A stretch of DNA of 64,000 nucleotides. Origin: Linyphia triangularis (Eukaryota > Arthropoda > Arachnida > Araneae > Linyphiidae). Of the stretch, positions 24,841 through 35,729 are shown piece by piece. The notes under the pieces were generated by a model that saw nothing but the letters and a program-made list of their open reading frames with translations, made no database searches and was not told the origin of the DNA. The stretch covers positions 5,372,201 through 5,436,200 of the forward strand of contig OZ021730.1 of the NCBI GenBank assembly GCA_963978545.1, written 5' to 3'. The position numbers and the translations under genes were made by a program. The first letter of the stretch is position 1. Each line of letters begins with the position of its first letter.

Positions 24841-25565
24841 TTGAAGTAACACGATGAAGGTGAAAGCAGAGTAACACACGCACTGAAATATGTGTTAACA
24901 ACATCTAGTTTTCTGAGGTACAGCAGTCATCTGTAGATTGAGGTTCACAAAACCTCTTACAGTATAGTCCTGATTATCCGAGTTAATGTGGACCAAGACC
25001 AACTCGGATAACCAAAAAACTCGGTTAAAGCGAAAATTAAAAATAAAATAAATCTTATCGGTTTAAATGTATGTTCTGACAAGTACAAATGTTATACTAT
25101 AGGTAAACCACATGCAATTAATAATATATAGTAATGCTTAAAGAGTTCTCTTACTTAAGACCTTGAGCGACGCGATAGGAGGAGCAGTGTAATACAATGA
25201 AAAGGAATGTAAACATTTTGTTTTCTTGAGTGTTTGAGAGATCAAATACCAATTTTTTTCGTTACTAGTTTTGACAAAGGAAAATATCAGGGGTAAAGGA
25301 AATATTATTTGGCTCGGTTAAAGCGGAAACTCGGAAAACCGGGGCTCGGATAATCGGAGTTTTCTGTATTTTTGATATTCGCGTTCCATGGACCTTTTCA
25401 AAAATATTATACGATATGCCAAGGATGAAGCGAATGAAACGGTTTTTTTTCTGTATTCTATATTCCACTCCACTCTACGGAATTATAGATTTATTTTTTA
25501 TTTTTTATTGCAATTTTTGAAATGTGATTGTACAGTGAATCGAACTTGGAGTTACTTAATATGGA
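24841..25565 (-). repeat. Repeat X, reverse copy interrupted by a MITE
   Basis: Continues the reverse complement of 1300-1660 (GTGTTAACAACATCTAGTTT, GAGGTTCACAAAACCTCTTA), is broken by the pogo-like MITE, and resumes at TTTTTGATATTCGCGTTCCATGG through GATGAAGCGAATGAAACGG to about 25565, where a LINE 3' end begins. Confidence 0.75.
24960..25366. mobile_element. pogo/Tigger-like MITE
   Basis: 407 bp flanked by TA. Left end CAGTATAGTCCTGATTATCC; right end as reverse complement CAGAAAACTCCGATTATCCG. The (A/T)TTATCCGAG-type terminus followed by TTAATGTGGACC is characteristic of pogo/Tigger-group MITEs. The undisturbed relative of the target site near 1480 (AAACCTTTTATTTTCG in reverse complement) has one TA where this locus has two, so the insertion is demonstrated within the window. 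Non-coding. Confidence 0.88.
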
Positions 25566-27217
25566 ATTATTGTGGATCCAGCCCGAAGGGCCACTGTTAT
25601 ACATGTCTAAATTAGCCCGAAGGGCGAAAATTCATTGGTAAGATCTAAATTGCACTATAAAAAAAAGAATTCAATATACAAAAACTAAAAAAGGGGACTG
25701 ACGGGACAAAACTAGATGGACAATATGATTAAATGGGAATGCTCATACTCATGTTATAAAATAATTCACAAAATGAGTATTAAAATAGAAGTTAATGAAA
25801 AAATCGCAAGCTCAGGTTAAATATTTTTAAACCCCGGGGAATAAACTATGTATAAATATATGATTTAAAAAGGTTTAAATCGCAGGTTAAATAATTTTTA
25901 ATCCCAGCAATCTGGGGGATAAGCTATGTACAGTGAAGCTTTTAATCTACAGGACTATTTGCTAAAATTCTTAGCCAGAGTGGCGTCAGAGAGGCTAAAT
26001 GCAGCATACGGGCGGTATTTTGCATCCTCTGATAATTTCGTAGTTAAAACAATTTCTAACAATAGGGTCAGCTTTTAGAGCCTTTTTGAAAAAAGTAATG
26101 TTCAGATTTGACAAGTGTTGTGAGACTGTGTTGATTTTTAAATCTTTGTGAATGAGATCGTTTCTCACATACCTCGATGCATCTACCATCCCCCTAAGAA
26201 CCCTGTTCTGGATTTTTTGAAGTTTAATTGCATCTTGTGCATCATGGGTGCACCACGCAGGGGCTGCATATGAGAAAACGGGGCGGATGGTAGACAGATA
26301 GACCCTTTTCTTGTATTTCAGAGGGAGACTGGAGTTTTTACCTAGATTTGGCCAGAGCTTGTTAATAATCATGTATGATTTACTGGTGACCTTTTTGATG
26401 TGATCTTTCCAGTTTAGTTTGCTGTTTAATGTAACGCCAAGGTATTTAGCCTTATTGACCATCGGAACATGCTCATTGAATAGTTTAACTCTGTTATCCA
26501 AGTTTTTGAGTTTATTTTTAGCTCTAACACAGATAATCTGCGATTTACTAGCATTAATTGAAACTTTCCATTTGGAGCACCATTCCTCGATTTGGGGGTT
26601 TTTCTCCTGGAGTTTGTCTAAAGCTGTTTGTGGATTGATGGATTTTGTGATTATCACAGTATCATCTGCGTAGAAGGCGGTGAGGCAGTGTCTATCATCC
26701 CTAAATGTGGGAAAGTCTGCTGTGTAAAGGTTATAAAGTGTAGGACCCACGATACTCCCCTGGGGGACCCCGGCCTTTATGTTTCTGTGTTCAGAGATAG
26801 CCTTTCCAATCCTCACTCTAAAATGTCTATTTTCAAGGTAACTAAAGATGAGGTGTACCGAGTCATGTGGAAATTTGAATTTAATCAGTTTGAAAAGGAG
26901 CCCCGAATGTTATACCCGATCAAACGCCTTAGCGACATCGAGCATAAGCATTGCGGAGCTTTCCTTCCTATGCATAGCTGAGCCAGCAAACTCAAGAATT
27001 CGAACTAGCTGCCCAGTGGTAGACCTATTCTTCATAAACCCGAATTGTTCTTCGGGGATGCTGTTCAAAAGTGGAAAGATGCGATTAGAAATAATCCTTT
27101 CAAAAATCTTACCCAAGCAAGGCAATAGACTAATCGGTCTATGGCTGGTAGGGTCAGAGGAGTCCTTGCCATGTTTATGAATCAAGATTATCAAAGTATC
27201 CTTCCAAATACTTGGGA
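25566..27217 (-). mobile_element. Jockey-type LINE, 5'-truncated
   Basis: About 1.65 kb holding the RT palm-to-end of ORF2 and the 3'UTR. The 3'UTR contains two imperfect repeats in the + orientation near 25.80-25.93 kb (each with CAGGTTAAATA and ending in AAACTATGTA/AAGCTATGTA) and two AGCCCGAAGGGC motifs near 25.58 and 25.62 kb. There is no RNase H domain, consistent with Jockey-type. It sits between repeat X and a reverse arm repeat that are contiguous elsewhere, showing it inserted there. The 3' limit is approximate. Confidence 0.82.
25995..27217 (-). pseudogene. Jockey-type reverse transcriptase fragment, one nonsense codon
   Basis: Carries in order KHGKDSSDPTSHRPISLLP (fingers), LMLDVAKAFDRV (motif A), AGVPQGSIVGPTLYNLY (motif B), AFYADDTVI (motif C, catalytic YADD), KAKYLGVTL and the thumb-type SYAAPAWC...LQKIQNRVLR segment. 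One frame covers it, interrupted only by TAA at 26910-26912 just after motif A. Endonuclease and gag are missing through 5' truncation at about 27217. The YADD and the overall order match Jockey-clade ORF2 proteins. Confidence 0.9.
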
Positions 27218-27234
27218 AATAACTTTCTATCTAA

Positions 27235-27720
27235 TAAGGCTGAAATTTGGCTGATAGAATGCATAATCATCGATATCGAATCTATCAAATTTTGGGATCA
27301 TACACTGTCACTAAATGATCGATTTTATGGAATACTAATAAATCCATTTGTCGTGATCCAATCGCACTGAATTAGTATTTAACAGTTAGTTAAAGAAACT
27401 CTTTCCTGTTACCAAAATTGCTTTAACAAACAAACAAACCAACAATTAAATAAATAATTTTTTTTAATCAGAATAAATAAAAAATATTTAGATGAGCGCA
27501 TTTACTTTTTAACGTATACATTTTTTAAACAGTGTACAGCATATTTTTTGGATAGAGATGTTTTCATCTAATTTTGCATATTAAAAACAAGCACAAGCTC
27601 ATAACAGAATCGCCACTATGTTAATGAATATAGAGATTTGCAATGCATTTATGTTGAAAACTTTGTTTATGATAGGTTGTATTATTCTACTATATAAATA
27701 TATCATTTAATTCTAGAAAA
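27235..27720 (-). repeat. Arm repeat, - orientation, third copy
   Basis: Reverse complement aligns with 580-1160 (AAGGCTGAAATTTGGC, TCGATATCGAATCTATC, GTGTACAGCATATTTT). Follows the Jockey-type LINE immediately; together with repeat X upstream it forms an inverted, interrupted copy of 580-1890. Confidence 0.75.
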
Positions 27721-27783
27721 GCGGAAGTAATCGTGCTTTCCGTTACACTCAATAGGTGGCAGCAGGGGCGTACTGACCTTATG

Positions 27784-27964
27784 GTTGGTTGGTTGTATTC
27801 AGATTATCTGGCGCCGTCAGCATCACGACGGCTATAATGCGCCGAAACATTTCGTCATTTAACAAACCAACATACATTTACAAACACCCATGCCAAACAC
27901 GGGACTCGAACCCGCAACCTCGCGGTCTAGAAGCCAGCATGCTAACCACTATACCGTTTGGTCG
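27784..27964 (-). mobile_element. SINE-1, complete
   Basis: Reverse orientation, with head (ACCAAACGGTATAGTGGTTA as reverse complement), B-box GGGTTCGAGTCC and tail. Flanked by an exact 16-bp duplication GCGTACTGACCTTATG at 27768-27783 and 27965-27980. The relative near 7.1 kb lacks the SINE, so it also serves as an empty site. Confidence 0.95.
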
Positions 27965-28050
27965 GCGTACTGACCTTATGATTGGCCGGTGTAATCACAT
28001 CACCGGGAAGGTTGGTCAGTGTCCAGTGTCTGAAAAAATGGTCATGTCTG

Positions 28051-28744
28051 TTATGGAGTTAAATAATAAACATATTAGTTATATACCTGCACTTTCTTTT
28101 ATTTGTAATTTCGATTTCTTTGTTTTATTTTTAGTACAAATTATCAACGGTATATTGTAAACTAAGTAGAAACTAAGGAGTTATAAATAATAGAAAGACA
28201 AAATTTTTTAATTTTATTCAATTATATGACCAATTAAATTTTTAAAATTAACTATTACAAAATAAAACCATTCATTTATTTGAACAGTCGGACATTTAAT
28301 AAACAAGTTAATTATAATAACCACTCATACGAATTCCTGAGAGAAGACTCAATCCTCAGATTCTTTGCTGCTTTCTACCTTTCTGATGCAGCACTTGCAC
28401 TTAACCAGTATTGACACACATGTTTTTCGATGTTTAATTCTTGTATATTTTACTACATATGGAAGTAAAAATTATTGATTTGTATTTTAATAAATATCTT
28501 ATAATTATTTAAGAGGAAAAAAAAGAAAAAAAACCTTGAAAGCTAGATAAAAATAATAAAACAAGGAAATCAAATAAAAAAATATTGAATTAGGATAGCG
28601 ATTTAACAATTGATTGATGTATTTTTTGTCCTTTTGTATTTATCCTAGTTTTATCAAATCTATACATCTTTCTACTTTTCTCTTTTGTATTTATGCTGTG
28701 ATTATTCTTCATCACTAGATCATTTTATATCAATCTCATCCAAG
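28051..28744. other. AT-rich stretch, nothing recognised
   Basis: No open frame of interest, domain or terminal repeat; A- and T-rich runs only. Confidence 0.5.
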
Positions 28745-29060
28745 AAACAGTAAATTTGACTCCCCTCTAATTTTAGGCGTACTAACAGCCATGTAAGATA
28801 TTGTATGTTCGGTGCCACTGGCACATCTTCCATGAAATGGTAATTCGCCAATTGGCAAACATCATGGTGTATATAAGTATCTAATTATTTCTTAAGTAGA
28901 AATACTGAAATGAAATATTTTAATTATTAAAATTATTTAATTATTTACTTTGTTATTGGAATTACTTTATTACTTACAATATAATTAAAATTTGGTTGGC
29001 GATTATATTGAAAATTTGGCCCAGCATAAATTTATAACCAAGGAGCCGATTTTGATATCC
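28745..29060. repeat. Dispersed repeat pieces, inverted relative to 22.1 and 6.8 kb
   Basis: 28745-28890 matches the reverse complement of 22110-22260; 28900-29060 matches the reverse complement of about 6720-6910 (GGCGATTATATTGAAAATTT). The order suggests one longer repeat represented by different parts in the three places. Confidence 0.6.
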
Positions 29061-29538
29061 CGGTGATTCTTAGTTCTTATTTTTTTAAATCGAATTCTAA
29101 TGATTTGTTTCATGTTGTGGTATAATTAATTAAAATAAATGATTGTTTTAGTTTTTTTTTTATTATTATTTTTTTTTTTACTTTTTCTGTAGTTTATAAA
29201 AAAAAAACATTAATCGATTAAGCTTAAAATCAAATTTTTCGAAATTTTAATACATATCAATTGCCAAACTGCATAAAAATTTTAGAGAACGTTAGTAGCA
29301 TAGTAATTTTGAGACCTCTGGGCCTGCATATTATTAGATATCTATACTATGTATCCTCGTGCCGTCACAACTAGATATCCTCGCTCTTTACCTTGGGAGT
29401 TGTGTTCTATAGATCTGAAGATAGCAGTTTGAGTTTGGAGAATGGCGTAGTTACTAATAAAGTTGTTTCTTTAAACCGTTTCGTATTATTACAATCGTAA
29501 ACACTTAACCATTTATAAGTTTATTATCTCATGTATAT
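29061..29538. other. AT-rich stretch, nothing recognised
   Basis: Homopolymer runs and unique-looking sequence; no gene signals seen. Confidence 0.45.
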
Positions 29539-29690
29539 TTAACAACTTAGCTGCCGGGTTCGAGCCGGCGCCAGATGCCTACCGACCAACTTCTATGAGC
29601 CAATACGACGCCGGCATCGCGCCACGTAACACGCTAATGTGTCTGTCATTTAAATTTAAAATGATTTTGGAAGATTGTTGATTAATAAAT

Positions 29691-29800
29691 AATTATTGTT
29701 TTGAAAATGATTACAAAAATATAAATAATAAACGATTTATGTAAATTATTGTTTTGAAAATGATTACAAAAATATAAATAATAAACGATTTATGTAAATT
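29691..29800. repeat. 53-bp tandem direct repeat
   Basis: Two adjacent copies with identical sequence, each including TTTTGAAAATGATTACAAAA and AACGATTTATGTAAATT. Lies inside the TTAA-flanked MITE. Confidence 0.95.
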
Positions 29801-29820
29801 AAAGTCTGTAAATTCATGAT

Positions 29821-29893
29821 CTCGCAACGGCGCGAGACCCGGCACTAATAGAGAGAATTCCTTTCGCAGTGCCGGTCTCGCGCCGGTGCGTGA
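29821..29893. repeat. GC-rich hairpin inside the MITE
   Basis: Left arm CGCAACGGCGCGAGACC-CGGCACT pairs with right arm AGTGCCGG-TCTCGCGCC-GGTGCG across a loop of about 25 bases. It contrasts sharply with the AT-rich surroundings. Hairpins of this kind can be transposase-binding or simply the remnant of a smaller palindromic element. Confidence 0.85.
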
Positions 29894-30050
29894 TATTTTT
29901 GATTTCTTATTTTTTACTTTAATTACCTTATGTATGCAAATGGTACTTAATTAATAACATTTGAATCCTTTTTAAACAAATAAACAACAAAAAGGAAAGT
30001 TGGCATCTGACTGACTCCCATGTTCAAGACACTGGCAGCTAAGTTGTTAA

Positions 30051-30900
30051 ATCGACAGATAGATTAATGTGAAGGAAGTCCACGTTTAAAAGTATTAAAG
30101 AACGTCACCTCGAATATCAATTGAGTTGGATATCTCGTAAGTCAATTGTAACTACCGACGTTTAGTATAAAGTATGCCAATCGACATTTTATTTTTTTTC
30201 TTGGTTTTAAAAGTGCGATTGTAGTATTTTTTTTTTAAACTCATCAGAATTTTCAAAAGTTTTTGAAAAATTCAAAATATACGTTAAATGATCTAAATAA
30301 ACAAGGTAGAATTTCTAAATAAGTATTTTTTAGCAAGTTCGAAATTGTCTTCAATGTGTTAATAAAACTCCTAGCTTGGCAAAATTTGTAGTTTGATGAA
30401 TTAAATTGTATCCAAGGGACACGCTTTTTGTTTAACGGAGATGTTCTTAGAGCTCTTCTTATTTCAGGAATAGAAGACTTTTGGTATATGGTAGTATCTC
30501 AAGTTATATATTCTTACTATTTCAACTTGAAAATGTTCATTAATTACAGCTCATATTTAATTGCACTTTTCATATTTAATGAAACGTTTTTTGAACATTT
30601 TGATTGAGTATTCTGAAACTGCATCAATTTTTCTCTTGGAAAAATATAATTTTATGGCATTTTGGGTATAGTTCAACTTCCCCATTCAAATACCTTCACT
30701 GCTAATTGGAGGAAGAAAAAAAAACCTGCATTGCTCATTGATTGAAAATAAACAATCACGGCTAAACTGGATTCTACGCGGCTATGACAGTGCGGTAAAG
30801 ATCAAAGGATTTCAAATACCACCTTAGTTTGACCGTTTACCACTAGATGGCATTGGTCTAGTAGGATAGTTTTTGAATCATTTCGCCTGGACTAGCCTTC
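30051..30900. other. Sequence upstream of the THAP frame, no recognised repeat
   Basis: Unique-looking AT-rich sequence. The last ~200 bp are less biased and may hold the promoter or 5'UTR of the THAP gene, but no TATA box or initiator is evident. Confidence 0.4.
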
Positions 30901-30975
30901 TGAAATGTGGTGTGCTACCGTTTCGTAAGTGATTTTTGTAATTATTTACTCTTTTAATTCCCAAAACAATACAGC

Positions 30976-31485
30976 ATGCCTATCTATTGCTGTGTAACTT
31001 TATGTAAGTCAAATAGTAATCTCGATAAAATATCTTTTCACGAATTCAAAGCTGATTCAGAACTGAAACGTGTTTGGCTGAAAGCCATTTCGCGTAAGGA
31101 TTTTTCGCCTAACGATATTTCTAACTCATCTAAAGTATGTGCGTATCACTTTAAGGATTCAGATTTTTTGCAGTTCCCTACCAGGAGATGTTTAAAAAAA
31201 GGATCGATCCCAACCGTGTTTAATGGATATCCTACTTACAAATTGGTTCCCCAGAAGAGCGAACGTAGAGTTCGAAAACGTAAACAAAAAGGGAATCTAA
31301 GTCTCCGAAGTAAAAAATTGAGAGCATCTTCTCCCTTTTCAGATAATGAAGCTGCAAATGTGTTATTAAATTTAGCTAGTTCTTCATATGATGATAATTT
31401 TAACTGGTATAATATTTTCTCTTTAAATACCTACTGTGTTAAGTTGCTACTATCTCCATTTATTATGCATTTGGAATTGTTGTAA
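30976..31485 (+). CDS. THAP-domain protein (possibly one exon of a longer gene)
   Basis: N-terminal THAP zinc finger: C5/C6 and C10, then C55 and H58 (C2CH), with W34, P45 and the closing GSIPTVF box at residues 76-82. This is a DNA-binding fold found in transcription factors and in P-element-type transposases. It is followed by a highly basic region (residues 96-115) resembling a nuclear localisation signal. The ATG lies 1 bp after a possible acceptor AG (30973-30974) paired with GTAAGT at 30925, giving a potential 50-bp intron. The last ~25 codons look intron-like, and a possible donor GTATAA lies at 31407, so the stop at 31485 may not be the true end. It could be a host gene or a domesticated/decayed transposase; no catalytic domain is seen nearby. 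Confidence 0.7.
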   Translation: MPIYCCVTLCKSNSNLDKISFHEFKADSELKRVWLKAISRKDFSPNDISNSSKVCAYHFKDSDFLQFPTRRCLKKGSIPTVFNGYPTYKLVPQKSERRVRKRKQKGNLSLRSKKLRASSPFSDNEAANVLLNLASSSYDDNFNWYNIFSLNTYCVKLLLSPFIMHLELL

Positions 31486-31654
31486 TCTATGAGTCGAGTA
31501 CTTTTTTGGAGAGACCGCTGTATGCGTCTGATAAATTGTAATCCAACTTGTGACAGCTCAAATCCATTTATCTCTAATTACTGGCCTAGGACTTAAGTTG
31601 TGATAAAGAAACATTAGACGGGTTGCATCTGTGTATGTGAAAGATAACGCTCTA

Positions 31655-31740
31655 TAGACGGGTGTATCTGTATGAATGTAGATCTACCCTATAAACGGGT
31701 ATCTGTATGAATGTAGATCTACCCTATAAACGGGAATCTA
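31655..31740. repeat. ~35-bp short tandem repeat
   Basis: TCTGTATGAATGTAGATCTA and CCCTATAAACGGG occur twice in a row, with a partial third unit on each side. Confidence 0.85.
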
Positions 31741-33750
31741 TGAATGGAAGATCGCCTCCTTATGTATCTGTGTGGGATCTCCCATATGCGGGTTGTACCC
31801 ATTTCTTTGTCCCTCGACAGGCTATTTGTAATTTTAGTACATTAACAAAAATGGACATCATGTTTTTATTGTTTTTAGCAAATTTGCTTGCATACGGGCT
31901 ACAATGAGTTCCGTGGCTGGAATGATACCCTCACTCTTTTGTGATAATAAGTGGGTCAGAGTAGGCAAATTAAAATTAATGAAAAATGACCCACTGGGGA
32001 CCCGTAGCTGCATATTAACTTATATTATCAGTATTGCTTAGAAATTTGCTTTAGATATCTTTGCATTATAACACTAATACTATAAATGCTTTTAATATAT
32101 ATAGAGTGATTCTCCTGTAATTTACCACATGCTAGTAGTTGACGAAAATAACACAAAAAGGAAGTAAACAAGGATTGTTGTGATGGTATTCTAATTTTTA
32201 TTGGTTAAAATATATCCAATAACTAATGAAAGCCACTGCCAAGTTATAGGGGTAACCAAGCTTCCAATTGGATGATAAAAATTAACAAACACAAAGGTAT
32301 ATCACAGGGTCTCGTAAGAGTGACTGACACCATTAGTAAAGGGTGGTTTAGCTTCTCTGTGATTTGTTAGCATCAACATGAATAATTTCTAAATGATTTA
32401 ATACAAATAATGTATGTAGATCATTTATGTTTGTTTTATATTAATATACAAGTAATTTTTCTTTAAACCAATAAACAAATTATGAATAACAGATGGTTAA
32501 TTACTGATCAGGCTAAGTGTTATACTTTTAGTAAATGACCAAAATGGTAAACTACTAAATTGTTTTATTTCTTGAAAAATTCAAAAAATCAGATCAAATG
32601 GTCTGTTAAAAGAGAAAAGCATTGGTCTGGTCCAAGTTAAGCCGGAAAATTTCCAGATCACTAACATCCTTGTAAATATCAAAATTACTTTTCACACTGA
32701 ATTGAATAAAATATATGTTTAGTAAAAATTTTTATTATGAAAAAGAAAAAATTAAAGTAGAAAACTAACTTAAATATTAATAAGAAATTAAGTTAAATAA
32801 ATCATTAGGGAAGATTTTTTTCTAGGTGTAAGCATATACCTAGGCTATGAGAATTCTGAAATCATTAAAATTAAACACTCATGGAAGGAAAGAAATCCTT
32901 TTTCGAGTACACCGAAGAGGTTTCTTTTGGTTGATGGTTACGATTTTCGCCACTACCCCGGATTGGCGCTGTCCAAGTAGAAAATTTATCTCGTAGGTTG
33001 GTCGTCGCGAAATCAGCCATTGTCACAGCCTTATTCCCCCTTCAATCGAGTTAAGCCTTAACACAATACTTGCCTATGTCCGATAAGTTTCTGCAATAGA
33101 GTCAATTCTCCAGCAGGTGGCACTAGGATGCAAAGTGAGGAATTTTGCTTCTATCAAGTAGATATTCGGTAAAACCTCTTGCACCACATCCCTCTGCTAA
33201 TCAAACCCTTGCAAGTTGGGAAAATAGCATAAATACATCCAAAAATATTATATATCAACATATTTTTATTTTAATATTTAAAAAGAAGGTTTTTTAAATA
33301 AAAATTAATCATTGCTAGATACTACATTAGCTTATTCAGATAAAAATAAAAAGTTATTGTAAAAATAAAGAGATGAATTAGAATTCAATATTGTTGTTTT
33401 GCATCTTTGTAATTAAACTGAATTTGTTAAATCCTTTTCCTTCTGTTTAAATTTTTCCAATAAATTTGGTAAAGTACTCATCACTTTTTGCAATTTGTTT
33501 TGTATGTATATATGTTTTTTGAATATTTATCTGCTATGTTGTCTCTCACAATTTGGAAAATATAAAAAGCTTGCTTTTCGGAGCTTAAGCGGTAAATTTA
33601 AATCGACGGATAGAATAATACATAAGAAATTCCTGTTTAAATGTTTTAAAGGAGACATTACCTCGGATGTCAAAACCTTCAGTAAAAAAAGAAAATTGGT
33701 GCATAGCTTTAAACTGTTAAATGAGAAATCCAATATACATGTTTCAATTT
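31741..33750. other. AT-rich stretch without recognised gene or repeat
   Basis: Short frames only. 32930-33190 is a less AT-rich patch with no identifiable coding, terminal or RNA feature. If the THAP frame is one exon of a longer gene, this could be intron. Confidence 0.45.
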
Positions 33751-33927
33751 TTGGTTGTATTCAGATTATCTGGCGCCGTCAGCAACACGAGGGCTATAAT
33801 ACGCCGAAACATTCGTCATTAGACAAGCCAACATACATTTACAAACACCCATGTCTAACACGGGACTCGAACCCGCAACCTCGCGGTCTAGAAGCTAGCA
33901 CGCTAACCACTATACCGTTTGGTCGGC
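33751..33927 (-). mobile_element. SINE-1, first of an adjacent pair
   Basis: Complete SINE-1 in reverse orientation with GGGTTCGAGTCC B-box. One CpG-type change from the consensus in the tail (ATACGCCG for ATGCGCCG). A clean target duplication was not found. Confidence 0.93.
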
Positions 33928-33958
33928 CTTTGAATTTGGAGGAAATGATGTAAGGAGG

Positions 33959-34139
33959 TTGGTTGGTTGTATTCAGATTATCTGGCGCCGTCAGCAACAC
34001 GAGGGCTATAATGCACAGAAACTTTCGTCATTAGACAAGCCAACATACATTTACAAACACCCATGCCTAACACGGGACTCGAACCCGCAACCTCGCGGTC
34101 TAGAAGCCAGCAAGCTAACCACTACACCGTTTGGTCGGC
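33959..34139 (-). mobile_element. SINE-1, second of an adjacent pair
   Basis: Complete SINE-1, same orientation as its neighbour 31 bp away. Flanked by an exact 12-bp duplication GATGTAAGGAGG (33947-33958, 34140-34151), so it is an independent insertion rather than a local duplication. Confidence 0.95.
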
Positions 34140-34598
34140 GATGTAAGGAGGAAAAAACGATAGATGATACCTATTACTATATATATGTTAATCATCTATA
34201 TTTCTGCACTGTTTAATTCCGTCGAATGTCTTGTTGCGTACGTAACCTTTGCAATATCTTTCGAATTCTACGTTTATGCATGTGCGCTGGCGAAATTTTT
34301 TCAAGGGAAGATGGGGGCGAAGGGGCTGGGTTGGATCGCACACTAAATAACTAGTGCAAGGTAGCTAGATTTTGTTCATTTCTGGACTTTATAGTAAAAT
34401 TTCTTTATGAAATGTTAAAAAAATAATGTTATTTCTATTCCATGGAATATTTGCAAACCGTTTGTTTCTTAGTGATTCCTACCTGTTTTCCCCACGTTGC
34501 ATTTTTAATCTTCAAGTTCTAGGCGGCGTTGCTCAAGCAACAATCAGTTATACTTGCTGCTATAGGACATTTTTCAAAATTGCAGTTTAATTTTTAAG

Positions 34599-34600
<2 letters not shown>
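34140..34600. other. Non-repetitive stretch, nothing recognised
   Basis: No supported gene, TIR or RNA feature. Confidence 0.4.

Positions 34601-34690
<90 letters not shown>
34601..34690. repeat. (AT)n microsatellite, 90 bp
   Basis: Uninterrupted dinucleotide tract. Confidence 0.98.
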
Positions 34691-34693
<3 letters not shown>

Positions 34694-34959
34694 AAAACTC
34701 ATTTTAAATTGTACATTAGTCAATATTTAATATATTTGGAAATGGGCAAGTATGTTTTTAATAAATATTATTTACGTATTAAGAAATAAAAAAGTGATAA
34801 ATTTTCGTTTTTTACAGCAAGTGACTAATATTTAAAAATATATTAAAAGCCCTTCTAACAAGAGAACAAAAATATTTTTTTATCATTTTGTATAGGAGGA
34901 ATTCAATTTTCATATTGAATAAAATCGAAAAAAAATGTTAAATTTGGTCAATGAGTTTG

Positions 34960-35725
34960 AGACAACCCACTTACATCCAGGCAAATAGTCTTACAGGATC
35001 CTTTACCCCCCCCCCCTCTCCCCCCTTCTCTCATGCACAACCCTATATTCGCGCCTGAACTACAATCCGTATTATGACACTCTACAACTGAAAACAAAAG
35101 AAGCAAGCAAGTATGGATATTATCTAACATCCCGTGACCTTCCCTTAACGAGACGCTAAAGGTAAAGTTCGACCTCTCGCCGACAGGTACCGCTTCGAAC
35201 AATGTCAGGATCACCGACTTTTGCGGAAGGAAACGCCGATTAGCAAATGTCATAATAGCCATCGCAATTTGTCGTCCTGTTTTTCTAACGAATTATTCTA
35301 AATTCGAATGCAGTTACAATCGAATAAAAATATTCCACGGCCACCTTGAAAGAAAGAATGGAATATTATAATTGCAATAAATTGCGTCCTACTCAGTTTT
35401 CTTGACGTCCGGTTTTGTAACTGCTGCCGTACCTGACCGCGAATTGTGAGTTTTCAAGCCGGTAAAAAAGAACTTCAGTGGGTGAATTCCTGACCTTCTA
35501 GAAGTAAACAATGAAAGCGTTGCTATGTTTGGCGAGAAATCGCCGTTGGTGTGATTTTCCAAGGACGATTTCTTTTTAATTGAGATGGTTTTAGTTTTTA
35601 AAATTATTTTGTGTAGTTGTTTTCCCGATCTTGCGTCAGAATGATTGTCAAAGGCTCAGTGGAATATGTTTTAATTATAATGTAGGATTTGTGGATTTAA
35701 ATACATCCAACCTATTCAAAAGGTA
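34960..35725. other. GC-richer, apparently unique region; possible promoter/exon
   Basis: Lacks matches to other repeats here and is less AT-rich than its neighbours. On the + strand it ends in a good 5' splice signal, AAAAG|GTAAGA near 35722, so the preceding ~300 bp could be a 5' exon. On the - strand an open frame of about 104 codons covers 34948-35262. Neither reading resembles a known protein, and I do not call a gene. Confidence 0.35.
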
Positions 35726-35729
35726 AGAT

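Larger units (their letters stand above)
29543..30046. mobile_element. TTAA-flanked MITE with perfect 13-bp TIR
   Basis: CAACTTAGCTGCC at the left end and its exact reverse complement at the right, each bordered by TTAA (29539-29542, 30047-30050). TTAA target duplication is the hallmark of piggyBac, although the terminal bases are not the CCC-type usual for that family. Inside are a 53-bp direct repeat and a GC-rich hairpin. No transposase, so non-autonomous. Confidence 0.8.

Noticed and set aside
26419..27180. + strand open frames across 26.4-27.2 kb
   Set aside because: Antisense to the Jockey-type RT, whose motifs are unambiguous on the - strand.
31655..31740. CRISPR-like direct repeats
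   Set aside because: Units are directly adjacent without spacers and the context is eukaryotic; a plain short tandem repeat.
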